A stretch of 64,000 bases of DNA, from contig JAKLII010000001.1 of NCBI GenBank assembly GCA_022709695.1, positions 88,881-152,880 on the forward strand, read 5' to 3'. Numbering within the stretch: the stretch's first letter is position 1; each line of letters starts with the position of its first letter. Below, piece after piece: positions 7,777 through 18,236 of the stretch. The DNA comes from Bacteroidota bacterium. Its GTDB lineage: Bacteria > Bacteroidota > Bacteroidia > Bacteroidales > SKPS01. Under the pieces are notes generated by a model. It did no database searches. It was not told the origin of the DNA and saw only the letters and a list, made by a program, of their open reading frames with translations. Position numbers and translations under genes: made by a program.

Positions 7777-9177
7777 TCACTTTCCGATGCAGAACCTTCC
7801 GAAGATGTTCCCCAGCAGCTCATCAGTAGAGATTTCGCCGGTGATGAGGCCGATGTGGTAGAGCGTTTCCCGGATATCGGTAGCCACCAGGTCGGCCGGG
7901 AGGTTATGGATCATGGCTGTGTGGGCATCGCTGATGGCTTTGAGGGCTGCCTGCAGTGCTTCGTAATGTCGCAGGCTGGTGATGACCAGCTCTTCCTGCA
8001 ACAGGGAGGTATCGGTGTTGTGCAGCAGGGCATCGGTCAGCAGCTGCATGTTCTCGTGCCTTTTGGCCGAGATAAATACCACCTCCAGTTCCATGCAGTC
8101 GCGGAAATGGTGCGGGAACTCCATCAGCCGGTCTATTTTATTCCCCACAATAATCACCTTTTTGCCTGCCAGTTCTTCTTCGCTCATCACTTCCTTCATT
8201 TTCAGGCTGAGTTCTGCCAGTTCCTCTTTCACCGCATCAATCGTGGATTCAGAAGTATCAAACACATACAGGATGATAGCGGCCTGACTGATCTTTTCCC
8301 AGGTTTTTTCGATGCCCATGGCCTCAATGATCTCAGGTTCAGCGCGTAAACCGGCAGTGTCGATGAACCTGAAAGGGATACCGGAGATCACCAGGGTATC
8401 TTCGATGGCATCGCGGGTGGTACCTGGAATCTCCGAAACGATGGCCCGTTCTTCCTGCAGCAGGGCATTGAGCAGCGTCGATTTTCCCGAATTGGGCCTG
8501 CCGGCAATGGTAACCGGAATCCCCTGCTTCAGGGCATTTCCCTGCCTGAAGGTATCAGACAGCCTCTGCAATTCCGAAGCGATGGTTTCCAGGAGGCTTA
8601 TGAGCTCACCCCGGTCGGCAAACTCCACATCCTCCTGGCTGAAGTCGAGTTCGAGCTCCAGCAGGGAGGCAAAGTTTACCAACTTACCCCTCAGCTCCTT
8701 CAGCTTGCCGGATATTCCACCCCGCATCTGTTTCAGGGCAAAGCGATGCTGGTAGCCGGTGGCAGAGGCAATGAGGTCGGCTACCCCTTCGGCCTGCGCC
8801 AGATCCATCCTGCCGTTCATAAACGCCCTGAAGGTGAACTCACCAGGTTCTGCAAGGCGTATTCCGCTGGCGATGGCCACCTGCAGCAGCCGGTTCTGTA
8901 TATACACCGATCCGTGACAGCTGATTTCCGCCACATCGTCGCCCGTGTAAGAGTGCGGCCCTTTGAACCAGGTGACCAGCACCTCATCAATCACCTCATC
9001 TCCTTCTGAGATATATCCCAGCATCACCCTGCCCGGAACCACCGGGGATTTCCCGCTGCGGGAACTGAAACGGGACTCCAGGAATGGCACGCAACCTGCT
9101 CCGGACATCCTGATCACCGCAATGGCGCCCGATCCGGCAGGGGTGGAGATGGCAACTATCGTATCGTTCAGATTCAT
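7777..9177 (-). CDS. mnmE: tRNA modification GTPase MnmE
   Basis: A 466-residue protein of normal family length. The N-terminal folate-binding domain (IAVIRMSGAGC, PGEFTFRAFMNGRMDLAQAEGVADLI) is followed by the helical domain with an inserted G domain. Its motifs are GRPNSGKSTLLNAL near residue 226 (G1), PGTTRDAIED (G2), DTAGLR (G3) and GNKID near residue 346 (G4). The C-terminal FCIGK motif carries the conserved cysteine. With MnmG it installs the aminomethyl-type group on U34 of tRNAs (known for the family). mnmG is not in this window. The promoter box ends four bases before the ATG, suggesting a leaderless mRNA. Confidence 0.98.
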   Translation of the reverse strand: MNLNDTIVAISTPAGSGAIAVIRMSGAGCVPFLESRFSSRSGKSPVVPGRVMLGYISEGDEVIDEVLVTWFKGPHSYTGDDVAEISCHGSVYIQNRLLQVAIASGIRLAEPGEFTFRAFMNGRMDLAQAEGVADLIASATGYQHRFALKQMRGGISGKLKELRGKLVNFASLLELELDFSQEDVEFADRGELISLLETIASELQRLSDTFRQGNALKQGIPVTIAGRPNSGKSTLLNALLQEERAIVSEIPGTTRDAIEDTLVISGIPFRFIDTAGLRAEPEIIEAMGIEKTWEKISQAAIILYVFDTSESTIDAVKEELAELSLKMKEVMSEEELAGKKVIIVGNKIDRLMEFPHHFRDCMELEVVFISAKRHENMQLLTDALLHNTDTSLLQEELVITSLRHYEALQAALKAISDAHTAMIHNLPADLVATDIRETLYHIGLITGEISTDELLGNIFGRFCIGK

Positions 9178-9181
9178 CGCC

Positions 9182-9189
9182 CAAAGATA
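9182..9189 (-). promoter_or_regulatory. -7 box placed for a leaderless mnmE mRNA
   Basis: On the minus strand TATCTTTG is followed by GGCG and then the mnmE ATG. With the known -7 geometry, transcription would begin at or next to the A of the start codon. Confidence 0.55.
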
Positions 9190-9207
9190 AATTTTTTGCT
9201 TCTATCA

Positions 9208-9282
9208 GGACAACCAAACGACCAAACAGCTAAACGACTAAACAACCAAACGTATCAACAACCAAACGGTTAAACAAAAAAA
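9208..9282. repeat. Degenerate heptamer-like A/C-rich repeat
   Basis: This stretch holds repeated variants of AAACGAC, AAACAAC and CCAAACG in imperfect heptad phasing, between mnmE and the protease gene. It resembles the string at 60101-60128 after the phosphorylase gene. No gene or hairpin is seen in the 213-base gap. Confidence 0.6.
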
Positions 9283-9390
9283 CGCCGGACTATTCTTAAC
9301 AATGAAATAATTAATAATTTAGCAGGGCTATTTGCCGGGGAATTTTTATCATCTTATTAATTATCAGTACGCTATCTTAAAAGCTAACCT

Positions 9391-12300
9391 ATGAAGTCGT
9401 ACCTAAACCGATTTATTTTTACAGGATTTCTTGCGCTGTTCAGTGTTCTGTCGCTCTCAGCCCAGACCCGGTCATCCCACCTCAGGGCGATCGACGATCA
9501 GGGAACCGAAGGCATCCGCGTCACATGGCAGTTTGACGGTCCCACCTTCCATCAGGTATCTGTTGAAGGGAAACCCTATCAGTTTGTCAGGCTGGAGGAT
9601 TTTACCCACACCAAGGAGGTGGGCAAGCCTGCATTGCCGACTACCAATGAGCTCATTGCCATCCCTGCAGGTGCATCGGTGAAAATCAGCATCACCCGTT
9701 CTGAGTTTCAGGATATACAGCTAAGGGTCCCGGTGCATCCGGCTCTGCAGCCTGCCACTGATACCTATGGGGCAGCAGAACCCCTTTTTGAGATTGATGA
9801 AGCTTTTTACCGTCAGGACCGTATGTATCCCGGGGAACCGGTTGCGCTTGAAGGGACCCATTTTGTGAGGGAGATATCTTTCGGAGTGTTCAATATAAAC
9901 CCGGTGCAGTACAATCCGGCAAAGGGCATTTTACGGGTGTACCGGTTGCTGGAGTTTGAAGTCACCTTTTCGGGCGGGGGGGCTTTTCTGGATCCCAACC
10001 AGCATTCAGCCCATTTCCTGAGCATGGTCCCGGGCTGGTTCCTGAACGGGGAAAGCCTCCAGGCGGAGATTGATGCCCGTGGACCCGTACCCCCGGTACC
10101 TGCCAATCCCGATTATATCATTATTACCCATACCAACTATCTGGCTGCTGCCCAGGAGCTTGCTGCCTGGAAGCAGCAGCTTGGCCATAAAGTGGAAATC
10201 ATCAGCGGCAGCACCTGGAGCGAAGCTACCGTACAGAACGCCATCACCATGCGGTACAATGCCTGGACCCCAAAACCCGATTTTGTACTCATCATCGGCG
10301 ATTATCCCGATGTGCCGGGAAGGGTAATTACCGGGAGCTACGGTACCTATTCCACCGACCTGTACTTTGTTTGTATGGGAGGTTCGAACGACTTTGTGGC
10401 GGATATGGCCCGCGGAAGGATTTCGGTTACCACAGCTACCGAAGCCGGCAATGTAGTGGCAAAGATCCTTGCTTATGAAAAAAATCCCCCCGAAGATTCT
10501 GCCTTTTACAACAAGGCTGTGCATGCGGCCTATTTCCAGCATATGGGAAACGGGTACGCCGAACGGCGTTTTGCACAAACAGCGGAAGAAATCCTTCAAT
10601 ATCAGGTAAATACACAAGGGTATGATATTCAGCGTATTTATTACACTGAATCCACTGTTAATCCTACCAACTGGAACAATACCCTTTACTCTGCCGGTGA
10701 ACCGATACCTTCCTATCTTCTTAAACCCGGCTTTACCTGGACTGGTAATGCCACCCAGATCAATGCCGCCCTCAATGCCGGAGCATTCTATATCATGCAT
10801 CGCGATCATGGCCTGGAGACTGGATGGGGTGATCCAGCCTACAGCAACACCAATGTGAGTGCCCTTACCAACGGTAACAAAACCCCGATTGTCTTTACAA
10901 TTAACTGTCTTACAGGGAAATATTATTATGGTGAATGTTTCTCGGAAAAATTCCTGCGCAAATACCCGGGTGGTGCAGTAGGCGTATTCGGGCATGCCGA
11001 AGTGAGTCTGAGTGGTTACAACGACGCCCTGGCGTTTGGCCTGTTCGATGCGATATTCGCTTCTCCGGGCTGCATTCCCAATTTCACCGGTTCCGGAGGC
11101 ATCAACCTTACCAATCCGGGAACCCACCCAAAGATCTTCACGATGGGGGATGTGCTCAACCATGGACTGATCAGGATGACCCAAACTTGGGGAACCCATC
11201 AGTACACCAATGAGTTGCTGCATTATTTCGGAGATCCGGCTATGCGTATATACACCCGTAAGCCTTTCCAGGTTACGGCGGCCCATTCCGACACACTGCA
11301 ATGTGGTTCCGATACCACCTTATCGGTGTTCAGCACCAACTGTCCGTCAGGACTGGCCACGCTGGTTTCAGATGGGGAGATTGTGGCCATGACGCAGCTC
11401 AGCGGCGGAGCAGCCATACTGACTTTTACGCAACTTACCGGCTCCTTCGCTGTCCTCACCATCTCCGATACCAACACCATTCCGTATATCGATACCATTA
11501 TCATTACCGGCGGGTGTCCGAAGTCGAAATTCATCCACCAGGCTCCCGTGTATTGTCTGGCCGAGTCCGTAACCTTTACCAGCCAGAGTACCGGCACTAT
11601 CAGCAGCTACCAGTGGAATTTCGGTGCAGGTGCTGTTCCTGTCACAGCGACAGGCATCGGGCCACATACCGTGAATTATTCCACCGGCGGACAGAAGATC
11701 ATTACCCTGCAGGTTACGGGTACAGCCAGCCACACCAGTACGGCAACATTTTACATGGATTCAGTTTGTCGTTTCACCATACCCGCCACAGGAACCAATA
11801 TGGTAACCCTGTGTTCAGGTGAGTTAACCGACGACGGAGGGAATCAGAATTATTCAAACTCAAGCACTTCCACTGTAACGGTTTCACCTGCAGGGGCATC
11901 CTCGGTGAACCTTCTCTTTACTACCTTCAATTTCGAAAACAACAACGATTTTCTGCGCATTTATAACGGCCCCAATACCAGCTCTCCGCTCATCGGTGCC
12001 TATACCGGAACATCGTTGCCCGGCACCAACGGAATGCTTTCGTCCACTACCGGAAGCATCACTCTTCAGCAGGTTACCAATGCCAGCAACACCCAGGCGG
12101 GTTTTAAGCTCAGCTTCCAGTGCGCATTTCCCAACAGTGCTCCCAGCACTAATTTTATCGTGACCGATTCCAGTATCTGCACCGGCGAGTATGCATTTAC
12201 CGACCTATCCTTCAACGGCCCCGTTACGTGGCTTTGGGATTTCGGTGACGGGAATTTCTCAACCCTCCAGAACCCGCAGCATCAGTATCAGCAAAACGGG

Positions 12301-13542
12301 TTTTTCGATGTTAAACTCATCACAACCAATAGCTTCGGAACCGATTCCCTGATCAAACCCTCACTTGTTCATGTCAATATGCCCGTTCCTCCTGTGACCA
12401 TTGATGCCACCCGTTGCAAACAGGGGACCCTCCAGCTCACTGCTACCGCCGGCGGAAAAATCAACTGGTACACAGTCCCTTCCGGAGGATCACCTGTTTT
12501 TACGGGCAGTGTCTTTCAAACCCCTGTGCTTTCGCAATCCACCACCTATTATGTGGAAAATGAAATCGTGCCAACGGCACTGTATGGCGGCAAAACCAAC
12601 AACTCGGGCGGCGGAGGATACCTGGCCTACGAACACTATCTGGTCTTTAATGCGTTGAAGCCTTTTGTCCTGAAATCGGTTCTGGTGTATGCGCAGACAT
12701 CGGGCAGCCGCACCATCGTATTGCGCAACAGCCTGGGAACCGCCCTTCAGACCAAGACCGTGACCATTCCTGCAGGTACCAGCCGTGTGACACTGAATTT
12801 CCAGGTACCGCAGGATAACAACCTCAGGCTGGTGGCAACCGGGAGCCCCGATCTGTACCGCAACAATGCCGGTCTCAATTACCCGTATACCATCCCCGGG
12901 CTGCTCAGCATCCACTCATCCAGTGCCACCTCAACCCCAACCGGCTATTACTATTATTTCTACGACTGGGAGGTGCAGGAACCCTCATGTACCAGCCCGA
13001 GGGTCCCGGTGCAGGCGCTCCTCTCAGATTCCATCTTCCCTGTGGCTCAATTCAGCTATGTGCTCAACACTAACCAGGCACAATTCACCAACGCTTCGCA
13101 GCTTGCCGACAGCTACCAGTGGGATTTTGGCGACGGGCAGTTCAGCACTTTACCCGACCCATTGCATATATACCAGGTCCCGGCCACATACACCGCCCGC
13201 CTGAATGCTGTAAACCAGTGCGGTACCGATAGTATGGAACAGCAGGTGGTAATCCTGACAGGTATGGAGGAGCTAGGCACTGGAACTGATTTCACCGTGT
13301 TTCCCAATCCTGCCGGGGAGCAGATTCTGGTTCGTTTCATGCTGACGGGCAACCAGAGGGTGCTACTGAGGCTGTATGATCCTGCAGGACGAATCATCAG
13401 GGAAATGGACATCAGCGGTGTCGGGGGTGTTAATACGCTGCCACTGGATCTTTCAGGGGTTTCGCAGGGACACTACCTGCTACATCTCACGGGTAAAGAT
13501 TTCAATGCGGTGAGGAAAATTGTTGTTACAACCACTAAATAG
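9391..13542 (+). CDS. Gingipain-family (C25) secreted cysteine protease with CUB, PKD and T9SS domains
   Basis: A 1383-residue protein with a signal peptide ([18 protein letters not shown]). Residues about 30-210 are a C25-type propeptide. The catalytic domain spans about 235-620, with catalytic His in HRDHG (H473) and Cys in INCLTG (C506), in the spacing and context of gingipains (GWGDP between them). A CUB-like domain follows ([22 protein letters not shown]). There are PKD domains ([32 protein letters not shown]) and a C-terminal T9SS sorting domain ([14 protein letters not shown] ... [10 protein letters not shown]). This predicts a cell-surface endopeptidase for extracellular protein. Substrate preference cannot be judged. 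sucD begins five bases after the stop. Confidence 0.92.
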   Translation: MKSYLNRFIFTGFLALFSVLSLSAQTRSSHLRAIDDQGTEGIRVTWQFDGPTFHQVSVEGKPYQFVRLEDFTHTKEVGKPALPTTNELIAIPAGASVKISITRSEFQDIQLRVPVHPALQPATDTYGAAEPLFEIDEAFYRQDRMYPGEPVALEGTHFVREISFGVFNINPVQYNPAKGILRVYRLLEFEVTFSGGGAFLDPNQHSAHFLSMVPGWFLNGESLQAEIDARGPVPPVPANPDYIIITHTNYLAAAQELAAWKQQLGHKVEIISGSTWSEATVQNAITMRYNAWTPKPDFVLIIGDYPDVPGRVITGSYGTYSTDLYFVCMGGSNDFVADMARGRISVTTATEAGNVVAKILAYEKNPPEDSAFYNKAVHAAYFQHMGNGYAERRFAQTAEEILQYQVNTQGYDIQRIYYTESTVNPTNWNNTLYSAGEPIPSYLLKPGFTWTGNATQINAALNAGAFYIMHRDHGLETGWGDPAYSNTNVSALTNGNKTPIVFTINCLTGKYYYGECFSEKFLRKYPGGAVGVFGHAEVSLSGYNDALAFGLFDAIFASPGCIPNFTGSGGINLTNPGTHPKIFTMGDVLNHGLIRMTQTWGTHQYTNELLHYFGDPAMRIYTRKPFQVTAAHSDTLQCGSDTTLSVFSTNCPSGLATLVSDGEIVAMTQLSGGAAILTFTQLTGSFAVLTISDTNTIPYIDTIIITGGCPKSKFIHQAPVYCLAESVTFTSQSTGTISSYQWNFGAGAVPVTATGIGPHTVNYSTGGQKIITLQVTGTASHTSTATFYMDSVCRFTIPATGTNMVTLCSGELTDDGGNQNYSNSSTSTVTVSPAGASSVNLLFTTFNFENNNDFLRIYNGPNTSSPLIGAYTGTSLPGTNGMLSSTTGSITLQQVTNASNTQAGFKLSFQCAFPNSAPSTNFIVTDSSICTGEYAFTDLSFNGPVTWLWDFGDGNFSTLQNPQHQYQQNGFFDVKLITTNSFGTDSLIKPSLVHVNMPVPPVTIDATRCKQGTLQLTATAGGKINWYTVPSGGSPVFTGSVFQTPVLSQSTTYYVENEIVPTALYGGKTNNSGGGGYLAYEHYLVFNALKPFVLKSVLVYAQTSGSRTIVLRNSLGTALQTKTVTIPAGTSRVTLNFQVPQDNNLRLVATGSPDLYRNNAGLNYPYTIPGLLSIHSSSATSTPTGYYYYFYDWEVQEPSCTSPRVPVQALLSDSIFPVAQFSYVLNTNQAQFTNASQLADSYQWDFGDGQFSTLPDPLHIYQVPATYTARLNAVNQCGTDSMEQQVVILTGMEELGTGTDFTVFPNPAGEQILVRFMLTGNQRVLLRLYDPAGRIIREMDISGVGGVNTLPLDLSGVSQGHYLLHLTGKDFNAVRKIVVTTTK

Positions 13543-13547
13543 CGGAT

Positions 13548-14420
13548 ATGGGTGTATTGCTGAACAAAGACACAAAGGTGCTGGTGCAGGGTTTCACCGG
13601 CAGGGAGGGAAGTTTTCACGCCACGCAGATGCTTGAATACGGCACGCAGGTGGTGGGGGGAGTAACCCCGGGCAAGGGAGGCACTACCCATCTGGGATTG
13701 CCGGTTTTTGACACCGTAAAGGATGGTGTAATGGCCACAGGGGCAAATGCATCGGTTATTTTTGTCCCACCCGCGTACGGCGCCGATGCCATTATGGAAG
13801 CTGCCGATGCAGGCATTGCCCTGATTGTGTGCATTACCGAGGGGATCCCGGTGCAGGATATGATCAAGGTAAAGGAGTACCTCCGGTGCACCTCCAGCCG
13901 CCTGATAGGGCCCAATTGCCCCGGCATTATCACTCCCGGAGAAGCAAAAGTCGGTATCATGCCCGGTTTTATTCACCAGAAGGGGTTGATTGGCATCGTA
14001 TCACGTTCCGGAACGCTCACCTATGAAGCAGTGGACCAGCTCACCCGCGAAGGGCTCGGACAAACCACCGCCATCGGTATCGGAGGGGATCCCATTGTGG
14101 GCACCTCCACCCGCGACGCCGTGGAATTGTTTATGCAGGATCCTGAAACCAAAGGGATTGTGCTGATAGGGGAGATTGGCGGCCACATGGAATCGGAAGC
14201 AGCAGCCTGGCTGGCAGCACATAAAACCAAGCCTGTTGTGGCCTTCATTGCTGGCGCCACCGCTCCCAAAGGGCGCACCATGGGGCATGCAGGAGCCATT
14301 ATCGGAGGTAAGGACGATACTGCAGAAGCCAAAAAAGAGGTTTTACGCAATGCAGGAGTAGTGGTGGTGGATTCACCCGCGGATATCGGGAAGAGGATGA
14401 AGCAATTGATTGCCCTGTAG
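13548..14420 (+). CDS. sucD: Succinate-CoA ligase subunit alpha
   Basis: A 290-residue protein of normal length. The N-terminal CoA-binding Rossmann domain shows [18 protein letters not shown] and GGVTPGKGG. The ligase domain has [20 protein letters not shown], and the phosphohistidine is in TMGHAGAI (H247). It forms succinyl-CoA synthetase with SucC, making ATP or GTP from succinyl-CoA in the TCA cycle. Unusually, sucC is not adjacent. Instead the gene follows a secreted protease by five bases, so it is either co-transcribed with it or has a promoter inside that gene. Its stop codon lies within a long palindrome shared with the convergent gene. Confidence 0.97.
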   Translation: MGVLLNKDTKVLVQGFTGREGSFHATQMLEYGTQVVGGVTPGKGGTTHLGLPVFDTVKDGVMATGANASVIFVPPAYGADAIMEAADAGIALIVCITEGIPVQDMIKVKEYLRCTSSRLIGPNCPGIITPGEAKVGIMPGFIHQKGLIGIVSRSGTLTYEAVDQLTREGLGQTTAIGIGGDPIVGTSTRDAVELFMQDPETKGIVLIGEIGGHMESEAAAWLAAHKTKPVVAFIAGATAPKGRTMGHAGAIIGGKDDTAEAKKEVLRNAGVVVVDSPADIGKRMKQLIAL

Positions 14421-14447
14421 GGTCAACGCATTGCGTTGACCCTACAG
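14415..14447. terminator. 33-bp perfect palindrome containing both convergent stop codons
   Basis: Arms CTGTAGGGTCAACGCA (14415-14430) and TGCGTTGACCCTACAG (14432-14447) are perfect reverse complements around a single T. The sucD stop TAG (14418-14420) and the stop of the minus-strand gene (14442-14444) both lie in the arms. It would fold in either transcript. There is no T-run, so it may be a REP-like element or an mRNA 3'-end protector more than a classic terminator. A shorter relative is at 37242-37255. Confidence 0.75.
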
Positions 14448-17400
14448 TGTAAATGCCACCTGCTTTTTATCGGCTTTTACAAGGTCACCGATGAATTTTT
14501 TAAACTCCTGATATTGTTCAGGCTGTACATCATCGTTGGTGATGGTGAGCTTTCTGGTGATCAGCAACTGATTACCAACCTTTTTATAATCGAGAGAATA
14601 GGTGGCGTTGCTGCAGGTAAGAAGCACATTCTTGGGTACCTCACTCAACTTTTTCCCTTTAGGGATGTCGATGGTAAGTTCTTCGATATAGGTTTCACCT
14701 TCGAGGAATTCCCATAGCTCAATAGGGAACTTGCGTTCCTCGGTCGACAGGAAAGTGGGGCTGTCGAACTTGTCGGACCAGGGGAGGTCGAAAATGTACA
14801 TCTTCCCCAACTCCGTGAATACATTGGGAACCTCGAAGTTATGATAAAACCTGAGGGTATCGGCATTGGTCTGAAGTGTGGTGTCGAATTTCAGTGAGGT
14901 AAGTTTGATTTTCGGGTAGCTTCGGGTGATGCTCTCCTGCATCTGCTTCATCTGTTTCTCTTCTCCCAGGTCCTTGTATCCGTTACGGGTATAGGCGGCA
15001 AAGACCCCCACCCTGATATTCTCCTTTTCAACCTTCATCAGATCTTCTTCAAATGCAACCCTGGTTTTACGGATATTCATATTCCTGACGCGGGTAGGTG
15101 GATCGATAATGGCGGCATCCACCCGGGTCTCTTTATCGATGGGAATCTCCAGCACAAACACCTTTTTTACCGATTCGAGTCCTGCACCAAAGGGCAGATG
15201 GTCGGAGGTTAGTTCCACGAAGTAATCCTGCTGGTTCATGTTTACCTTGGCAATGCAGTGGTTGAAACTGATGGTGGGCAGAGGCATCGAGTTCACTCCA
15301 TAGTTACGGGTGTTTACGAGCACCAGGTTGGCGTTGATATTCTGGCTTTTACACATTGCCACGAACAAGGTTGAGACATCTTTGCAATCGCCCTGCTTCC
15401 TGCTGATCACCTTTGAAGCTTTCTGAGGGATGAGTCCGCTCTGGAGGAAGGGAACAGAGCTGTAACGGATATTTTTTTGGATATATTCGTATATCTCCTT
15501 GATTTTCTGTTCGTCGGATAGTCCGGTTCTGCCTGCAAACATCTCGTCGACCACTTCCTTTACTTCAAAATCTACTTTGGCTTTTGTATGGGCCAGGTCT
15601 GCATACCACCTCGAAATCGTATTCCAGTCGGCAAACGACGAAATATACAGCATTGATCCCACATCCGACAAGACGGGCATATATTTTTCGTCCTTAACTG
15701 CTTTGATGTCCGTTACTTTCCACTGGTACAGCTTGTTACCTTCCTTATCAGTGATGGTTGGGGTGATATCGGTGTTAGCGCATTTGTAATTGAAGTTTTT
15801 GTTTTTCGGAACCAGAAGGCTATAGGTTGAATTAAGGACGGGAACGAAGTATCCGAAATAGTGGCTATCCCAGAATTCACCGGCAAGGGTACCGCTGTAA
15901 TGATCCTGCACTTTCCAGGTAATATGCACTGCATCACCGGCTTCGAGGTTGGGAAAGGCAAGCTGGGCCCCTGAACGCTGGGCTTCTACCTTGCTTCCGT
16001 TCTTTTTCAGCACTTCCATTTTCTCAATGATAGCACTTTGATTCCTGAAGACGGGAATGTTGTACTCCTTCCAGGTGTCGATTCCGGAATTATTGAAAAC
16101 CTTCGCCAGCATGGTATGTTTTTCCTGAGACCCTCCTCCGGGATATACAACCTTCTGTACCGACTCGAGCAGGATGAGGCTGTTGTCTTCGGGATAAGCT
16201 GATGCGTCCGGCGATTTCTTGAAGAGCTCGTAAACATCAATCTTCTCAAATGCCTCAAAGATATCAGCACTTCCCTGGATGTCTCTCAGTTTATCCCTTG
16301 AATCGTAATCCTGAGGATCATGCTGGATAGCCATCTCCAGATGCTCCTTGGCTTTGAGATTTTCTTTCAGCTCTGCGTAGGCCTCACCTTTGGCAGCGTG
16401 ATACCTTGCAATATAAGGGGCAATTTTCAGACACTCATCGGCATATTCAATGGCTTTCTTATAATCGCTTGTACTGAAATAGAGCTGGGAGAGCTGATAG
16501 TAATTACCCACCCCAACTGGGTTATTGGCGATCATCTTTTCATACAGGGCAACCACTTTGCTCACCTGTCCAAGTTCAGAATATATGTTGGTGAGTTCAT
16601 CGATGGCATTTTCGTCGTATTTGGCTTTCAAGTATTTGGTGTAGATTTTAATACCCCCCTTAACATTCTTTTTTACCTGCGACTCAACCAGGGCCCTTAG
16701 ATTCACAAACTGATATTCTTCAGGATAAAGTTCATATGCTTCCATGATCAGGGCAATCAGGTCTTCATATTTTTCCTGTTCACTGGCAAGTTCAATCTTT
16801 TTGGAAAATACATCCTCTGAACCCTTTTCCATCTTTTCGATCTTGGCGATCAGGTTTTCAGCTTCCTTGTAATCTTCCCGTTCGATGGCTTCATCGAACA
16901 GCACATCCATAGCTAGACGGAAGTCGGGATCTTTGGTTTTGATCTCCTCGAGGCACTTTGAGGCTTCGGTTTCATTGTCGTCCTGCACATGGGCACGGAG
17001 CAGTTGCAGTGTAAGGTAGCTGCAGTCGGGGAATGCAGATCTGCCAGCTTTGAGATTTTTCTTGGCCTGATAGGTCATCTGGTTGGGGAGATACATCTGG
17101 TTCAGCAAGATATAATTCACCAGTTCATCGGGATTGTCGGCGATTTTTTTCAGTAAAAACTTCTCAGCAGTCCACGGAATTACCTGGCTGTTGTAGGAAT
17201 AGTCCTTTGGGTACTTCTGCAATGTGGTTGAATAGGATAGGCCTTCGACCGGGATCCCATCCTTGTCTGTAATGCGCAACATGAAATTGGATTCGTCGAT
17301 TTCGCTTGCGCCGATCTGGATCAGGATTCTGTTGTATCCTTTCAGCAGTTTGGCGGTGAAAATATAGGTGTCCAGCCCGTTGTTTCGCTCTTCCGGCTCT

Positions 17401-18161
17401 GAGAACAGCAGCTGGTCATTAACCCACACCTTCAGGGATCCGGAAGTGCCGATACGGAACTGCACATCCTGGTCTTTCGGGCTGTTGCAGAAATTCTGGG
17501 CATAAATGATGGCATTTTCAGCTACAAAGTAGTACTCGTGGTCAATCCAGTTATTGTATTTGGGTGTTTTGATGGTAAACCAGTTCACATCGGCGCCGAA
17601 CTTGTTTTTGAAAGTATAGGAAGACTCCGGATGGCTGAGTGCCCCAAAGTCCTTGTCGAACCCACTTTCCGAGATGTTTTCGAACTCCCCGAGCACCTGC
17701 CACTCTGACACTGATCCTGTTTTAGCGAAGCTCTCTTTCGACTCTTTGAATTTGTTGATTGACCGGTAATATTCACCCATATCCTGGCATGCATACGCCC
17801 TGATCTTACCGTTCGTGGAGGCCGCCAGCTGATTCAGGAATTTCAGTCCATCTTCGGTATGGCGGGCATTGTACATAAACCACAGGGCCTGGATATAAGG
17901 TTCGGGATTATTGGAGGCCTTATAGAACTCCTGTATGTGGGTGCTCACCATCTCATTTTTATCGAGAGCTGATCCCACCATCACCAGACCAAGGTGTGCT
18001 TCAGCTTTGCCAGAGCCGTTCAGCGCCTTCTTGAAGCTGCTTTCTGCCAGTTTGAACTCATTTCTGGCAAACTGTTCCCACCCTTTTTTTACATTCGCAT
18101 CCTGTGCCCAGACAAACGCCGGAACCATTAAAACCAATAGAAAACCCAATATCCTTTTCAT
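14442..18161 (-). CDS. Exported DUF3857 / transglutaminase / TPR protein
   Basis: A 1239-residue protein from MKRILGFLLVLMVPAFVWAQ, a clear signal peptide. An in-frame ATG ten codons upstream lies in AT-rich leader. Residues about 20-130 are TPR-like. About 190-290 is a beta-rich insert resembling a PA14-like sandwich (VWVNDQLLFSEPEERNNG). TPR helices continue to about 640. A DUF3857-type domain follows, then a transglutaminase core with Cys in KQGDCKDVSTLF (near residue 924), His in SFNHCIAKV, and Asp in ELTSDHLPFG. The C-terminal beta domain resembles DUF3858. This is a periplasmic protein of unknown substrate; the fold predicts a cysteine peptidase or amide-handling activity. Confidence 0.85.
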   Translation of the reverse strand: MKRILGFLLVLMVPAFVWAQDANVKKGWEQFARNEFKLAESSFKKALNGSGKAEAHLGLVMVGSALDKNEMVSTHIQEFYKASNNPEPYIQALWFMYNARHTEDGLKFLNQLAASTNGKIRAYACQDMGEYYRSINKFKESKESFAKTGSVSEWQVLGEFENISESGFDKDFGALSHPESSYTFKNKFGADVNWFTIKTPKYNNWIDHEYYFVAENAIIYAQNFCNSPKDQDVQFRIGTSGSLKVWVNDQLLFSEPEERNNGLDTYIFTAKLLKGYNRILIQIGASEIDESNFMLRITDKDGIPVEGLSYSTTLQKYPKDYSYNSQVIPWTAEKFLLKKIADNPDELVNYILLNQMYLPNQMTYQAKKNLKAGRSAFPDCSYLTLQLLRAHVQDDNETEASKCLEEIKTKDPDFRLAMDVLFDEAIEREDYKEAENLIAKIEKMEKGSEDVFSKKIELASEQEKYEDLIALIMEAYELYPEEYQFVNLRALVESQVKKNVKGGIKIYTKYLKAKYDENAIDELTNIYSELGQVSKVVALYEKMIANNPVGVGNYYQLSQLYFSTSDYKKAIEYADECLKIAPYIARYHAAKGEAYAELKENLKAKEHLEMAIQHDPQDYDSRDKLRDIQGSADIFEAFEKIDVYELFKKSPDASAYPEDNSLILLESVQKVVYPGGGSQEKHTMLAKVFNNSGIDTWKEYNIPVFRNQSAIIEKMEVLKKNGSKVEAQRSGAQLAFPNLEAGDAVHITWKVQDHYSGTLAGEFWDSHYFGYFVPVLNSTYSLLVPKNKNFNYKCANTDITPTITDKEGNKLYQWKVTDIKAVKDEKYMPVLSDVGSMLYISSFADWNTISRWYADLAHTKAKVDFEVKEVVDEMFAGRTGLSDEQKIKEIYEYIQKNIRYSSVPFLQSGLIPQKASKVISRKQGDCKDVSTLFVAMCKSQNINANLVLVNTRNYGVNSMPLPTISFNHCIAKVNMNQQDYFVELTSDHLPFGAGLESVKKVFVLEIPIDKETRVDAAIIDPPTRVRNMNIRKTRVAFEEDLMKVEKENIRVGVFAAYTRNGYKDLGEEKQMKQMQESITRSYPKIKLTSLKFDTTLQTNADTLRFYHNFEVPNVFTELGKMYIFDLPWSDKFDSPTFLSTEERKFPIELWEFLEGETYIEELTIDIPKGKKLSEVPKNVLLTCSNATYSLDYKKVGNQLLITRKLTITNDDVQPEQYQEFKKFIGDLVKADKKQVAFTL

Positions 18162-18203
18162 AACAGATTGAATATTAATTATTAATTTCAAATTTCTAAT
18201 TTC

Positions 18204-18235
18204 AACTCCTAACTCCTAACTCCTAACTCCCAACT
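18204..18235. repeat. Heptamer tandem repeat AACTCCT
   Basis: Three copies of AACTCCT, one AACTCCC and a partial AACT, between two minus-strand genes. It is essentially the reverse complement of the heptamers at 5247-5280. Confidence 0.88.
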
Positions 18236-18236
18236 A

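Noticed and set aside
10006..11301. 431-codon minus-strand frame inside the C25 protease gene
   Set aside because: It is antisense to a well-supported catalytic domain, has no recognisable family, no promoter, and no continuation; it reflects codon bias of the real gene.
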